A DNA stretch of 35,874 nucleotides from Limosilactobacillus sp. (GTDB lineage Bacteria; Bacillota; Bacilli; Lactobacillales; Lactobacillaceae): NCBI GenBank assembly GCA_030530845.1, contig JAUMUE010000017.1:1-35874 (forward strand), written 5' to 3'. Positions 8,347 through 16,050 of the stretch are shown here, in pieces (positions within the stretch are counted from its first letter, which is position 1; each line of letters starts with the position of its first letter). Below the pieces are notes generated by a model. It saw only the letters and a program-made list of their open reading frames with translations. It was not told the DNA's origin and searched no databases. The position numbers and the translations under genes are program-made.

Positions 8347-9225
8347 ATGAATTCAGCATTAGGAAAAGTTGTTACCGCGGTAATGATTGATGAAAACGAC
8401 CGCGATTACTTTGTCCAACCAGACCGGAACGGACAGACATACCGCTTGCCAAAGGATGAAAGTCCACAGGCTCTCCATATTGGGGGACAGGTGCGGGGCT
8501 TTGTTTACCAAAATGAAGATCACCAGCTTCAAATGACCTGCAAGCACATCCCAACAGTCCAAGTTGACCACTATGACTACGGAACCGTCGTTGGTGTACG
8601 TCGCGACCTCGGTGTCTTCGTGGACATCGGCTTGCCAAACAAGGATATCGTGGTTTCGCTCGATAACCTTCCAGAACTTAAGCATCTGTGGCCACAACCC
8701 GGCGACAAGCTCTTGATTGCTCTGGAAGTTGACGACAAGGACCGGATTTGGGGCAAGTTAGCGGATGAGGAAATTTACCACACCATCGCCAACGCACCAT
8801 CTAAAAAGCAAATGAACCACGACATCATGGCGACCGTCTTCCGCCTGAAGCTCAACGGGACCCACGTGATTACCGACAACTACGAACTTGGTTTTATCCA
8901 CCCCAGCGAACGGGATCAAGAACCACGCCTCGGTCAACGGGTGAAGGCACGGGTGATCGGACTGTCATCACACGGCAGCCTTAATCTCTCCCTTAAGCCA
9001 CGTGCATACCAAGCAATCGGTGAAGACGCCGACATGATCTTGACGATGCTCAAACACGACGTCAAGCACCGTCTGCCATATACCGACAAGAGCGACCCAC
9101 AAGAGATCCGCGCTGTCTTTGGTATTTCCAAGGGTCAATTCAAGCGGGCAATTGGACACTTACTCAAAGCCGGCTTAGTAGAAGAAACCAGCACTGAACT
9201 GGTATTACTTGATAAGGAAGATTAG
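8347..9225 (+). CDS. cvfB: CvfB-like S1 RNA-binding protein
   Basis: Family of B. subtilis YitL and staphylococcal CvfB, cytoplasmic proteins with S1-type RNA-binding folds and a C-terminal winged helix; CvfB influences virulence gene expression in staphylococci. The 292 residues match the family. The clearest S1 unit lies near residues 78-112 (GTVVGVRRDLGVFVDIG), a second S1-like segment near 155-215, and the C-terminal 65 residues look like a winged helix (EIRAVFGISKGQFKRAIGHL). The start is ATG at 8347 with GGGG at 8337-8340. Two bases separate its stop from xerD, so it heads an operon. Confidence 0.85.
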   Translation: MNSALGKVVTAVMIDENDRDYFVQPDRNGQTYRLPKDESPQALHIGGQVRGFVYQNEDHQLQMTCKHIPTVQVDHYDYGTVVGVRRDLGVFVDIGLPNKDIVVSLDNLPELKHLWPQPGDKLLIALEVDDKDRIWGKLADEEIYHTIANAPSKKQMNHDIMATVFRLKLNGTHVITDNYELGFIHPSERDQEPRLGQRVKARVIGLSSHGSLNLSLKPRAYQAIGEDADMILTMLKHDVKHRLPYTDKSDPQEIRAVFGISKGQFKRAIGHLLKAGLVEETSTELVLLDKED

Positions 9226-9227
9226 TT

Positions 9228-10109
9228 ATGAAAGAAGTCATGGACGGGTACTTAACCTACTTAACAGCTGAACAAAATCGGTCTGCCAATACGGTTGATA
9301 GTTACCGCCGTGACCTCACTCAGGCGCTGGATTACCTGGAGTCTAACGGGGTGGTCGATTGGGCCAATGTTGATCAGTATATGCTGCTGAATTTGGTGGC
9401 CAATATGCGGTCTCATGGGCGTTCTGCGTCGACGATCAACCGGATGCTTTCGGCACTGCGCCAGTTCTTCCGCTACCTGGTCCGCCACCACCACGTGACA
9501 TTTAACCCGATGGAGATGGTGGATAATGTCCAGACAGAGTCCACGTCTGAGCCATTGGTGCTTTCAGAAGATGAAATTAAACTCTTGCTTAGCATGGACC
9601 TCGATGGGACCCTGGCAGCACGGAATAAGGCTTTGCTTTTGCTGATGGCCGCCACGGGAATGCGGGTGAGTGAAGTGATCAAGCTGCGGACTTCTGATCT
9701 TCATTTGGATGTCAAGATGATCCGCCTCGGCGCAGATAGTAAGCGCGAACGCTTGATTCCTATCAGCCAAGATGCAGTTGATGCACTCGATGGCTACGTG
9801 AACGGTCTGCGTGATCAGATTGTAGTTGACGACGAAGATGCGGTCTTTGTGAATGCGCACGGCCACCAGATGACGCGTCAGGGGGTCTGGATGATTCTCA
9901 AAGAAATCTTTGACGCATCCGGCATCGACAAGACCGTGACACCACAGACGCTCCGCTATTCTTTTGCAGTGCACCTGTTGCGGTCTGGTGCTGATACACG
10001 TTTGATTAAAGAAATGCTGGGATACAGCGACATGCGGGCGTTGCAACCATACTTGAAGATGTCCGTGCAAGAAATTAGTTCTGACTACGAAAACCACCAA
10101 CCATGGTAA
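9228..10109 (+). CDS. xerD: XerD-like tyrosine recombinase with altered active site
   Basis: XerD-type recombinases resolve chromosome dimers at dif. The protein (293 residues) has the N-terminal SAM-like DNA-binding domain (about 1-105) and the catalytic domain with Arg146 (ATGMRVSE), Lys172, Arg243 and the nucleophile Tyr275. Two conserved positions differ. The His of the HxxR box is Gln240 (PQTLRYSF instead of the usual PHTLRHSF), and the His/Trp of the LGHS box is Tyr266 (LGYS). It may therefore be a poor or inactive strand-cutter. Streptococci carry a non-catalytic XerD-like protein next to scpA, and this gene is also just upstream of scpA. The start is ATG at 9228; ribT follows after 13 bases. 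Confidence 0.88.
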   Translation: MKEVMDGYLTYLTAEQNRSANTVDSYRRDLTQALDYLESNGVVDWANVDQYMLLNLVANMRSHGRSASTINRMLSALRQFFRYLVRHHHVTFNPMEMVDNVQTESTSEPLVLSEDEIKLLLSMDLDGTLAARNKALLLLMAATGMRVSEVIKLRTSDLHLDVKMIRLGADSKRERLIPISQDAVDALDGYVNGLRDQIVVDDEDAVFVNAHGHQMTRQGVWMILKEIFDASGIDKTVTPQTLRYSFAVHLLRSGADTRLIKEMLGYSDMRALQPYLKMSVQEISSDYENHQPW

Positions 10110-10122
10110 GGAGATGAAATAG

Positions 10123-10482
10123 TTGCTAGTAGGTTACCGGAAAGATTACGAAAAGATCGTCATGGGATTATTGTCTTTAGTGCCCGAATTGCGTGAAAAT
10201 AACCGCTTTAACGACGTGCTAGAAGACGCTATCGCACAGGATTACCCCGTATACCTCTGGAAGGATTCTGAAGACAACCACTTTATCGCGGTGGTAATTG
10301 TTGAAGAGGGTGAAGACTATTTACTACTTCGCCACATTTCATTTTCACCAAGCGAACGATCAGGGAAGAATGTTTTCGCACTCTTAACAGGGCTGGCACA
10401 ACAATACCCTGACAAGCGCTTGATGGGGACTATGGAAACCCAATCCTTGATCACGACCTGGGAGCGAAACAATGAGCGATAA
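10123..10482 (+). CDS. ribT: RibT-like protein (GNAT fold)
   Basis: RibT is a small GNAT-type protein encoded near riboflavin or scp genes in Firmicutes; its substrate is not firmly established. The 119 residues match the family, with a beta-strand-rich centre (HFIAVVIVEEGEDYLLLRHISFSPSE) and a C-terminal helix. The start is TTG at 10123, preceded by AAGGAG at 10108-10113. Its end overlaps the scpA start by 11 bases, so the genes are coupled. The riboflavin-linked ribU with its FMN riboswitch is three genes further on. Confidence 0.8.
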   Translation: MLVGYRKDYEKIVMGLLSLVPELRENNRFNDVLEDAIAQDYPVYLWKDSEDNHFIAVVIVEEGEDYLLLRHISFSPSERSGKNVFALLTGLAQQYPDKRLMGTMETQSLITTWERNNER

Positions 10483-11251
10483 TAATTTAAACGAATACCC
10501 GTACCAGCCAACGATCAAGATTGAGGATTTCGAAGGTCCGCTTGATCTGCTCCTGCACCTGATTCGGGAAAACAAGATGGATATTTATGACATCAAGATC
10601 GCCACGATCACCAGTCAGTACATCGACTACCTGCGCCAACAACAGGCACATCAGTTGGAGATTGCTGGTGATTATTTTGTGATGGCCGCGACACTGATGA
10701 ATATCAAGAGTCAGATGTTGTTGCCACAGCAAGAAGATCTTGATGAGGAAGAAGAAATTGAGGATCCGCGTGAAGAACTGGTAGAGCAATTGCTGGAATA
10801 CCAACGTTACAAGCGGGCAGCCGACCAGCTCAAGGACAAGGAAGAGTTCCGGCGGCAAGAATTCACCCGGCCAGCAATGCACGTGCCACGGAATATGATC
10901 CAAGCGCATGTGGAACCCGGTGTGACGGTCGACCAACTGCAGGCGGCCTTTGTACAAGTATTGAAGAACCACCGTTTGAACCAGCCAGTCGTTGAAACTG
11001 TCGAAGCCGAAACAGTCAGCGTGGCGCAACGGATGGATGAAGTGGTGACCGCCGTCAAGACGGGTCCAATCCGCTTCGATGAGATTTTCCAAAAAGACAG
11101 AAACCGCGACCAGCTCGTCACGACTTTCTTGGCGGTGCTCGAACTCAGCAAGCACCACAGAATCGAGATGCAGCAAGCGGAAATGTTTGGACCGATTATT
11201 TTAGTGGAGGGAACCAAGATTGACGGAGACGACGAACCAAGCACAGATTGA
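10472..11251 (+). CDS. scpA: Segregation and condensation protein A
   Basis: ScpA is the kleisin of the bacterial SMC condensin. It bridges the SMC heads and binds ScpB, compacting and separating sister chromosomes. The protein has 259 residues. The N-terminal part has the family signature FEGPLDLLLHLIRENKMDIYDI near residue 18 followed by the SMC-neck-binding helices; a very acidic linker lies near 88-105; the C-terminal 80 residues form the winged helix that binds the SMC cap (FDEIFQ... TTFLAVLEL). The start is ATG at 10472 inside ribT. The end overlaps scpB by 32 bases. Confidence 0.95.
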   Translation: MSDNNLNEYPYQPTIKIEDFEGPLDLLLHLIRENKMDIYDIKIATITSQYIDYLRQQQAHQLEIAGDYFVMAATLMNIKSQMLLPQQEDLDEEEEIEDPREELVEQLLEYQRYKRAADQLKDKEEFRRQEFTRPAMHVPRNMIQAHVEPGVTVDQLQAAFVQVLKNHRLNQPVVETVEAETVSVAQRMDEVVTAVKTGPIRFDEIFQKDRNRDQLVTTFLAVLELSKHHRIEMQQAEMFGPIILVEGTKIDGDDEPSTD

Positions 11252-11822
11252 GGCACTACTTTTCATTTCCGGGGATGAAGGAATCACTTTAGGCGACTTG
11301 TCCAAGGTGACTGGATTCATGAAGCCCGCAGTCCGCAAGATTTTATCCGACCTCGAGGACAAGTATGCGACTGACCCGGACTCGTCATTGGTATTGCTGC
11401 AGAGTGACGACACATTTCGCTTGGCCACCAAGCAATCATTGGCACCAGTGATCAAGCATTACTTTGAAGTGCCACTGACTGTTGCTTTGACCACGGCCTT
11501 GCTCGAGACACTGGCCATCATTGCTTACCGCCAGCCAATCACGCGTCTTGAAATTGACAATATCCGGGGCGTGCAGACTTCTGGTGCGATCCAAAAATTG
11601 ATGGTGCGGGGCCTGATCGATACCAAGGGACGACTCGACGCACCCGGCCGACCATTCCTGTACGCAACAACGACCAATTTTCTCGACTACTTTGGCTTAT
11701 CTTCACTTGATGATTTGCCAGCTCTACCAGACCAAGATGACCTGGATGAAAGCGACATGAGCGGGGACTTATTCTTAGAAGCCCTTCAGTCGCGTCAACG
11801 ATACCAAGAGGAGGAAGAATAG
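11220..11822 (+). CDS. scpB: Segregation and condensation protein B
   Basis: ScpB is a dimer of tandem winged-helix proteins that binds the central part of ScpA in the SMC complex. It has 200 residues, with the typical opening IEALLFISGDEGITLGDLS and the second winged helix around residues 90-165 (TALLETLAIIAYRQPITRLEIDNIRGV). The start is TTG at 11220 with GGAGG at 11206-11210, inside scpA. The UAG stop shares one base with the GTG start of rluB. Confidence 0.95.
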   Translation: MTETTNQAQIEALLFISGDEGITLGDLSKVTGFMKPAVRKILSDLEDKYATDPDSSLVLLQSDDTFRLATKQSLAPVIKHYFEVPLTVALTTALLETLAIIAYRQPITRLEIDNIRGVQTSGAIQKLMVRGLIDTKGRLDAPGRPFLYATTTNFLDYFGLSSLDDLPALPDQDDLDESDMSGDLFLEALQSRQRYQEEEE

Positions 11823-12538
11823 TGGAACGATTACAAAAAGTCATGGCCCAAGCAGGTGTCGCTTCTCGGCGTGCATCTGAAAAGCTGATTACACAAGGAC
11901 GGGTGACAGTTAACGGTGAAACCATCCGCGAACTCGGTACCAAGGTGGCAGCCAAGGACAAGATTGAAGTCGATGGTGTGCCAATTCACCACGAAAATCA
12001 CGTGTACTACCTGCTGAATAAGCCCCGTGGTGTGATTTCTAGTGCCAGTGACGAAAAGGGTCGGCGCACGGTTGTCGACATTTTCAAGGACGACGAAATC
12101 GAAGAACGGATCTACCCAGTCGGTCGTTTGGATTACGACACGACGGGAATCTTGCTGATGACAAATGACGGGGATGTCGCTAACAAGCTCATGCACCCTA
12201 AGTTCGAAGTTAACAAGACCTACATCGCCAAGGTAAAGGGCTTGATTTCAAACGAAGAGCTCAAGCAACTCCGCCTCGGTGTGGTAGTTGACGGACACAA
12301 GACCAAGCCGGCTAAGACTCGTCTGAAGGAAACTGACCGGACCAAGAAGACTAGCATCGTGCAATTGACGATCCACGAAGGTCACTACCACCAAGTCAAG
12401 AAGATGTTTGAAGTGGTTGGTCACCCAGTTGTCAAGCTCCACCGTGAAAGTTACGGCTTCTTGAATTGCCAAGGCGTTCAACCGGGTGAATACCGTGAAC
12501 TGCGCCCTGAAGAAGTAAAGCGTCTTAAGGAGCTGTAA
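11822..12538 (+). CDS. rluB: Ribosomal large subunit pseudouridine synthase B
   Basis: RluB-type enzymes convert a uridine near helix 89 of 23S rRNA to pseudouridine. The 238-residue protein has an S4 RNA-binding domain (residues 1-60, ERLQKVMAQAGVASRRASE) and the RsuA/RluB catalytic domain with the nucleophile Asp104 in GRLDYDTTG. Further family segments are KTYIAKVKG and the QVKKMFEVVGHPV region. The start is GTG at 11822, preceded by GAGGAGGAA at 11809-11817, and overlaps scpB by one base. It is the last gene of the operon; no strong terminator follows before the ribU promoter. Confidence 0.93.
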   Translation: MERLQKVMAQAGVASRRASEKLITQGRVTVNGETIRELGTKVAAKDKIEVDGVPIHHENHVYYLLNKPRGVISSASDEKGRRTVVDIFKDDEIEERIYPVGRLDYDTTGILLMTNDGDVANKLMHPKFEVNKTYIAKVKGLISNEELKQLRLGVVVDGHKTKPAKTRLKETDRTKKTSIVQLTIHEGHYHQVKKMFEVVGHPVVKLHRESYGFLNCQGVQPGEYRELRPEEVKRLKEL

Positions 12539-12548
12539 GCGTTTATTG

Positions 12549-12577
12549 TTGACGCTGGGGTCTAGACCTGTTAGTAT
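12549..12577 (+). promoter_or_regulatory. Promoter of the FMN riboswitch-ribU unit
   Basis: TTGACG (12549-12554), a 17-base spacer and TAGTAT (12572-12577) preceded by TGT make a near-consensus promoter about 40 bases ahead of the riboswitch. Confidence 0.72.
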
Positions 12578-12618
12578 ATAGTTGCTACGAAGAGTAGTGA
12601 AAAATTTAACAAGATTGG

Positions 12619-12727
12619 TTTTCAAGGCAGGGTGTAATTCCCGACCGGCGGTAAAAGTCCGCAACCCGTGTAAACGGTTGATCTGGTGGAAGTCCAGGGC
12701 CGACAGTATAGTCTGGTATAAAGAAAA
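12619..12727 (+). promoter_or_regulatory. FMN riboswitch (RFN element)
   Basis: The conserved RFN segments appear in order: GGCAGGG with ATTCCCGACCGGCGGT, then CCGCAACCC, a variable stem, GGTGGAAGTCC, GGCCGACAGTATAGTC and a closing TGGTATAAAGAA. The outer helix pairs TTTTC near 12619 with GAAAA near 12723. It controls ribU: bound FMN should favour the terminator that follows. The 305-base gap between rluB and ribU is filled by this promoter, riboswitch and terminator. Confidence 0.96.
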
Positions 12728-12750
12728 AATTCCGATTACGAAAACAAGTG

Positions 12751-12792
12751 CGTTGTCGACCTTATTTAAGTGTGGACAACGTTTTATTTTTT
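12751..12792 (+). terminator. Riboswitch-controlled terminator ahead of ribU
   Basis: CGTTGTC (12751-12757) pairs with GACAACG (12775-12781), followed by TTTTATTTTTT. An outer pairing of TACGAAAA (12737-12744) with TTTTCGTA (12789-12796) could form an alternative or extended structure. Confidence 0.8.
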
Positions 12793-12843
12793 CGTAGAGG
12801 GATTGGCCAATGAAAAGCAGTCTCATTTGGAGGTTGTTTTATT

Positions 12844-13419
12844 ATGACAGTATCGTACCAACGCACACGGCGGATGGTGGGGATTGCCTGTTTTTCAGCG
12901 CTCTCCTTCATCCTGATGATGTTTGAGTTCCCGGTGATTCCGGTCGTGTCTTATCTGAAGATTGATTTTTCAGACTTACCGATCCTACTGGGAGCATTTA
13001 TCTACGGACCGCTTGCCGGCGTCTTGGTCGCATTGATCAAGTGTCTGTTGCACTGGATGATGAACGGATTTTCAATTGGTGACCTAATTGGGGTAACCAG
13101 TAGCTTTCTTTCATCGATGTCCTTACTGGTTCCATTTACGTTCGTATGGAAGCAGCGTGATTGGACATTCAAGCACCAGATGGCCGTTGCGATTCCACTC
13201 GCCACGCTTTCAATGACAGTTGTGATGTCCGCCCTCAATTTATGGGTCCTGACACCACTGTACATGGCTGTGTGGCACTGGCAGTCATCCATGCCGGTAG
13301 CTAAGTTGGTTGCGATTGGTATTGTTCCATTCAATATCATCAAGGGATTGCTCGTCACTTCAGTCTTCGCGCTCGTTTGCGTACACTTAAAGAAGTGGCT
13401 TGCCCAACACAAGATGTAA
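12844..13419 (+). CDS. ribU: Riboflavin ECF transporter S component RibU
   Basis: RibU is the membrane-embedded substrate-binding component of an energy-coupling-factor transporter; it captures riboflavin and works with the shared EcfA/A'/T module encoded elsewhere. The 191 residues contain about six hydrophobic segments, starting with GIACFSALSFILMMF, followed by the family motif KIDFSDLPILLGAFIYGPLAGVLVALIKCLLH near residues 39-70. Regulation by the FMN riboswitch directly upstream supports riboflavin as substrate. The start is ATG at 12844 with TGGAGG at 12828-12833. Confidence 0.94.
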   Translation: MTVSYQRTRRMVGIACFSALSFILMMFEFPVIPVVSYLKIDFSDLPILLGAFIYGPLAGVLVALIKCLLHWMMNGFSIGDLIGVTSSFLSSMSLLVPFTFVWKQRDWTFKHQMAVAIPLATLSMTVVMSALNLWVLTPLYMAVWHWQSSMPVAKLVAIGIVPFNIIKGLLVTSVFALVCVHLKKWLAQHKM

Positions 13420-13426
13420 TTTGCCA

Positions 13427-13458
13427 AAGAGTCGACAGAAATTGTTGGCTCTTTTTTT
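13427..13458 (+). terminator. Rho-independent terminator of ribU
   Basis: AAGAGTCGACA (13427-13437) pairs with TGTTGGCTCTT (13443-13453), with two G-T wobbles and a five-base loop. A seven-T run follows (13452-13458). Confidence 0.9.
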
Positions 13459-13518
13459 CGTGCCGAATAGGGTTCTTTGACGTATTATAGAGTGTAAGGA
13501 TGAAAGGAGACTATCCGA

Positions 13519-14556
13519 GTGAATACGTACCTATTAAGGCTATGCAGCTACCACCAACCACGCCGGATCCGGGTGATCGAAAATATCCTGGCCAATCGCA
13601 AAACGGTCGCAAACCTCTTTTGGGCCAAGGAATACGGCATCCTGGAGTGGCTCGGTGCCCGCAGACAGGCAACTCGTGACCAGCTTGATTTTGAGTTCCG
13701 TGAGTTGCAAGAGGCCGGGCTAATCACAATCAACGAAGACAACGAGGCTCAGCTGACGGTGAAGGGAGTAAGCTTCCAAGAGAACCAACCGCCAGTTTAT
13801 GAACCGCGCTTTTTTGAGTGGTTCTGGCTCGCCAACACTAAGCAGGCATTTGCACGCTTTTTGCTCGGTTTCCAGGTCATTTCAGAATTCAGTTACCACA
13901 ATCGCAATTACGTGCCAATCGCTAGCACTTATGCCGAACAGCATATCGTCAAAGCCTGGTTTCGGCGTGTGTTCTCACCACAGCTAGTTAGTCAGGCCTA
14001 TTCCGAGATGGAGCTCTTTATCGGTTCTCTCGATGGTGAGGATGTCAAATTAGCACAGGCGATGGTCAATTTACTCATCGGTCACGACCAGGCAGGATGG
14101 ACACCAGACCAACTAAGTGAACAATTAAAGCTGCCGATTGGCGATATCTTGGTGATCACTCACGACCTTGCACTTGCAGTTTGTGCATTTGCCCGGGCGA
14201 CGAATGGACCACTGGCGCAGCTGATCAAGCCGATTCTACAGGATTCACCGCTGTCATCGAGCACGATCAGAACGATGGAGATGTACCGGTCGGGGATGGA
14301 GATTGACGATATCGTTAGTCGGCGCCGTCTCAAGATCAGCACGATTCGCGAGCACGTCATGACGACAGCAATCTTGCTACCTGACAGCCTCGACTGGGAT
14401 CGTTTATTGCCTAGTGCAATCCGTGAGCAATTAGGCGAGAAGTACCACGGGGATGTCAGCCAGTGGCAGTTTGAAAATTGGACCGACGACATGAACGCCG
14501 ACTTTTTCTACTTCCGCTTATACCAAATCTACCAGGGGAGTCACGAAAATGGATGA
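13519..14556 (+). CDS. YpbB-like helicase-associated HTH protein
   Basis: A 345-residue cytoplasmic protein encoded immediately upstream of recQ, the same arrangement as B. subtilis ypbB-recQ. The C-terminal part (about residues 250-325, with EIDDIVSRRRLKISTIREHV) matches the helicase helix-turn-helix domain (HTH_40) otherwise found at the end of RecQ-type helicases. The N-terminal 240 residues are helical with no recognised motif. An auxiliary role to RecQ is inferred from context and domain. The start is GTG at 13519 with AAAGGAGA at 13503-13510. It overlaps recQ by eight bases. Confidence 0.75.
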   Translation: MNTYLLRLCSYHQPRRIRVIENILANRKTVANLFWAKEYGILEWLGARRQATRDQLDFEFRELQEAGLITINEDNEAQLTVKGVSFQENQPPVYEPRFFEWFWLANTKQAFARFLLGFQVISEFSYHNRNYVPIASTYAEQHIVKAWFRRVFSPQLVSQAYSEMELFIGSLDGEDVKLAQAMVNLLIGHDQAGWTPDQLSEQLKLPIGDILVITHDLALAVCAFARATNGPLAQLIKPILQDSPLSSSTIRTMEMYRSGMEIDDIVSRRRLKISTIREHVMTTAILLPDSLDWDRLLPSAIREQLGEKYHGDVSQWQFENWTDDMNADFFYFRLYQIYQGSHENG

Positions 14557-16000
14557 AACGCAAATTTATCAAACATTAAAAGAACGCTTCGGCTATGACA
14601 GCTTTCGTGACGGCCAACTGGATACGATTAAGTCACTACTTGCAGGCAATGATACGATGACTGTGATGCCGACGGGTGGGGGTAAGTCACTCCTGTACCA
14701 ACTGCCGGGATACCTGTTGCCGGGAGCGGTCTTGGTGGTTTCTCCGCTGATTTCACTGATGCAAGACCAGGTCGACCGACTGAGGCAAAATGGGGAGAAG
14801 CAGGTCATGATGCTTTCTGCCCGCGGTAGCAAACAGGAGCGTCGTCAACAACTCAATGCTCTCCGTACGACCAAGTTTATTTTTGCCTCACCGGAACAAC
14901 TGGCCAATCCAGAAGTCATCAAGGCAATTCAAGGCATCAACCTGAGCCTACTGACGATCGATGAGGCCCACTGTATTTCACAATGGGGTCCAGACTTTCG
15001 ACCTGAGTATCTTTTGCTCAAGCATCTTCGTCACCAACTGGGGAATCCACGGATGCTTTTGCTGACGGCGACTGCCACGCCACGGGTCCGTGCTGATGTC
15101 TTAGACAAGGTGGGGCTGGCAAGTAGTCAGGTGACCCAGATTATCAAGTCAGTCAATCGGCCGAATATTTTCCTGGCAGTCGAGAAGTTTAGTGACTCCA
15201 AGGAAAAGCAGGCGCGGTTGATCGAGCTTGTCAAAACACTGCCTGGCGCAGGGGTTGTCTACTTCTCCAGTCGGCGAATGGCTACGGCGGTGGCTGATCT
15301 CCTGCGCCAAGAAGGTGGGATGGCGGTGGAAGCCTACCATGCGGGGATGGCGACTGCTGACCGCTACCGGATCCAGCAGCAGTTCATGCGCAACCAGCTC
15401 GACGTCATCTGTGCCACCAGTGCGTTTGGAATGGGGGTCGACAAAAATGACATCCGTTTTGTTATTCACTACCACCTACCAACGAGTATGGAAAGCTACG
15501 TTCAGGAGATCGGTCGGGCCGGGCGTGATGGTAAGCAATCTGTTGCCGTTCTTTTATACAGTGACGGGGATGAAGGTGTCGCCAAGAGTCTGACCAGTAT
15601 TACCTTGCCACCAGCGGAAATTTATCAGCAAGTGCAAAACGGCAAACTGCCAAGTAAGGCAATGGGTCCAGATTTCGAGCTGTTTGAATTCTATATCAAG
15701 CACCACATTTCCATTGACCAACTCAAGACCAGCTTCGGCCACCGCCAAGCACAGCTGTCATGGCAGATTCACCAGGTCAAAGAATATGTCGAATTGACTG
15801 ACTGCCGGCGGGAATTCATTTTGTCATACTTCGGCGAAGAGGCCATTTCACAAAGCCATTTCTGTTGTGACATTGATTCTCCAGAGTGGTTTAGTGACCG
15901 CATATTGCCAGAGCGTCAACCGCGTGAATTTAACCAAAAACAGGAAAACTGGAAATCACAGCTTCAGCGTCTGTTAAATCTTCATCTAGACAAGCAGTAA
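14549..16000 (+). CDS. recQ: ATP-dependent DNA helicase RecQ
   Basis: RecQ is a 3'-5' superfamily 2 helicase in recombination and fork repair. The 483-residue protein carries the Q-motif region (GYDSFRDGQ), Walker A PTGGGKS with Lys46, DEAHCISQWGPDFRPEY, and late motifs including ATSAFGMGVDKNDIRFVIHY and QEIGRAGRDG. It is shorter than the 590-610-residue enzymes because the HRDC domain is missing. The zinc-binding element is atypical: after Cys419 the usual C..C..C cluster reads His437-Phe-Cys-Cys440-Asp-Ile-Asp443. The start is ATG at 14549 with GGGGAG upstream, inside the ypbB-like gene. Confidence 0.93.
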   Translation: MDETQIYQTLKERFGYDSFRDGQLDTIKSLLAGNDTMTVMPTGGGKSLLYQLPGYLLPGAVLVVSPLISLMQDQVDRLRQNGEKQVMMLSARGSKQERRQQLNALRTTKFIFASPEQLANPEVIKAIQGINLSLLTIDEAHCISQWGPDFRPEYLLLKHLRHQLGNPRMLLLTATATPRVRADVLDKVGLASSQVTQIIKSVNRPNIFLAVEKFSDSKEKQARLIELVKTLPGAGVVYFSSRRMATAVADLLRQEGGMAVEAYHAGMATADRYRIQQQFMRNQLDVICATSAFGMGVDKNDIRFVIHYHLPTSMESYVQEIGRAGRDGKQSVAVLLYSDGDEGVAKSLTSITLPPAEIYQQVQNGKLPSKAMGPDFELFEFYIKHHISIDQLKTSFGHRQAQLSWQIHQVKEYVELTDCRREFILSYFGEEAISQSHFCCDIDSPEWFSDRILPERQPREFNQKQENWKSQLQRLLNLHLDKQ

Positions 16001-16016
16001 ATTCTTGCGCTAAAAT

Positions 16017-16022
16017 TATAAT
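16017..16022 (+). promoter_or_regulatory. -10 box before the LysM gene
   Basis: A consensus TATAAT lies 29 bases ahead of the LysM gene start. The -35 region is not convincing. No terminator follows recQ, so read-through is also likely. Confidence 0.4.
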
Positions 16023-16050
16023 GTTAAATTTTTTGAGGGGAGGTTAAGCC

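Noticed and set aside
12537-12556. AGCGT/ACGCT hairpin as a terminator of rluB
   Set aside because: Only five pairs and no T-run, and it overlaps the -35 of the ribU promoter.
12582-12797. Small open frame of 71 codons ahead of ribU
   Set aside because: It runs through the FMN riboswitch and its terminator, which explain the conserved sequence.
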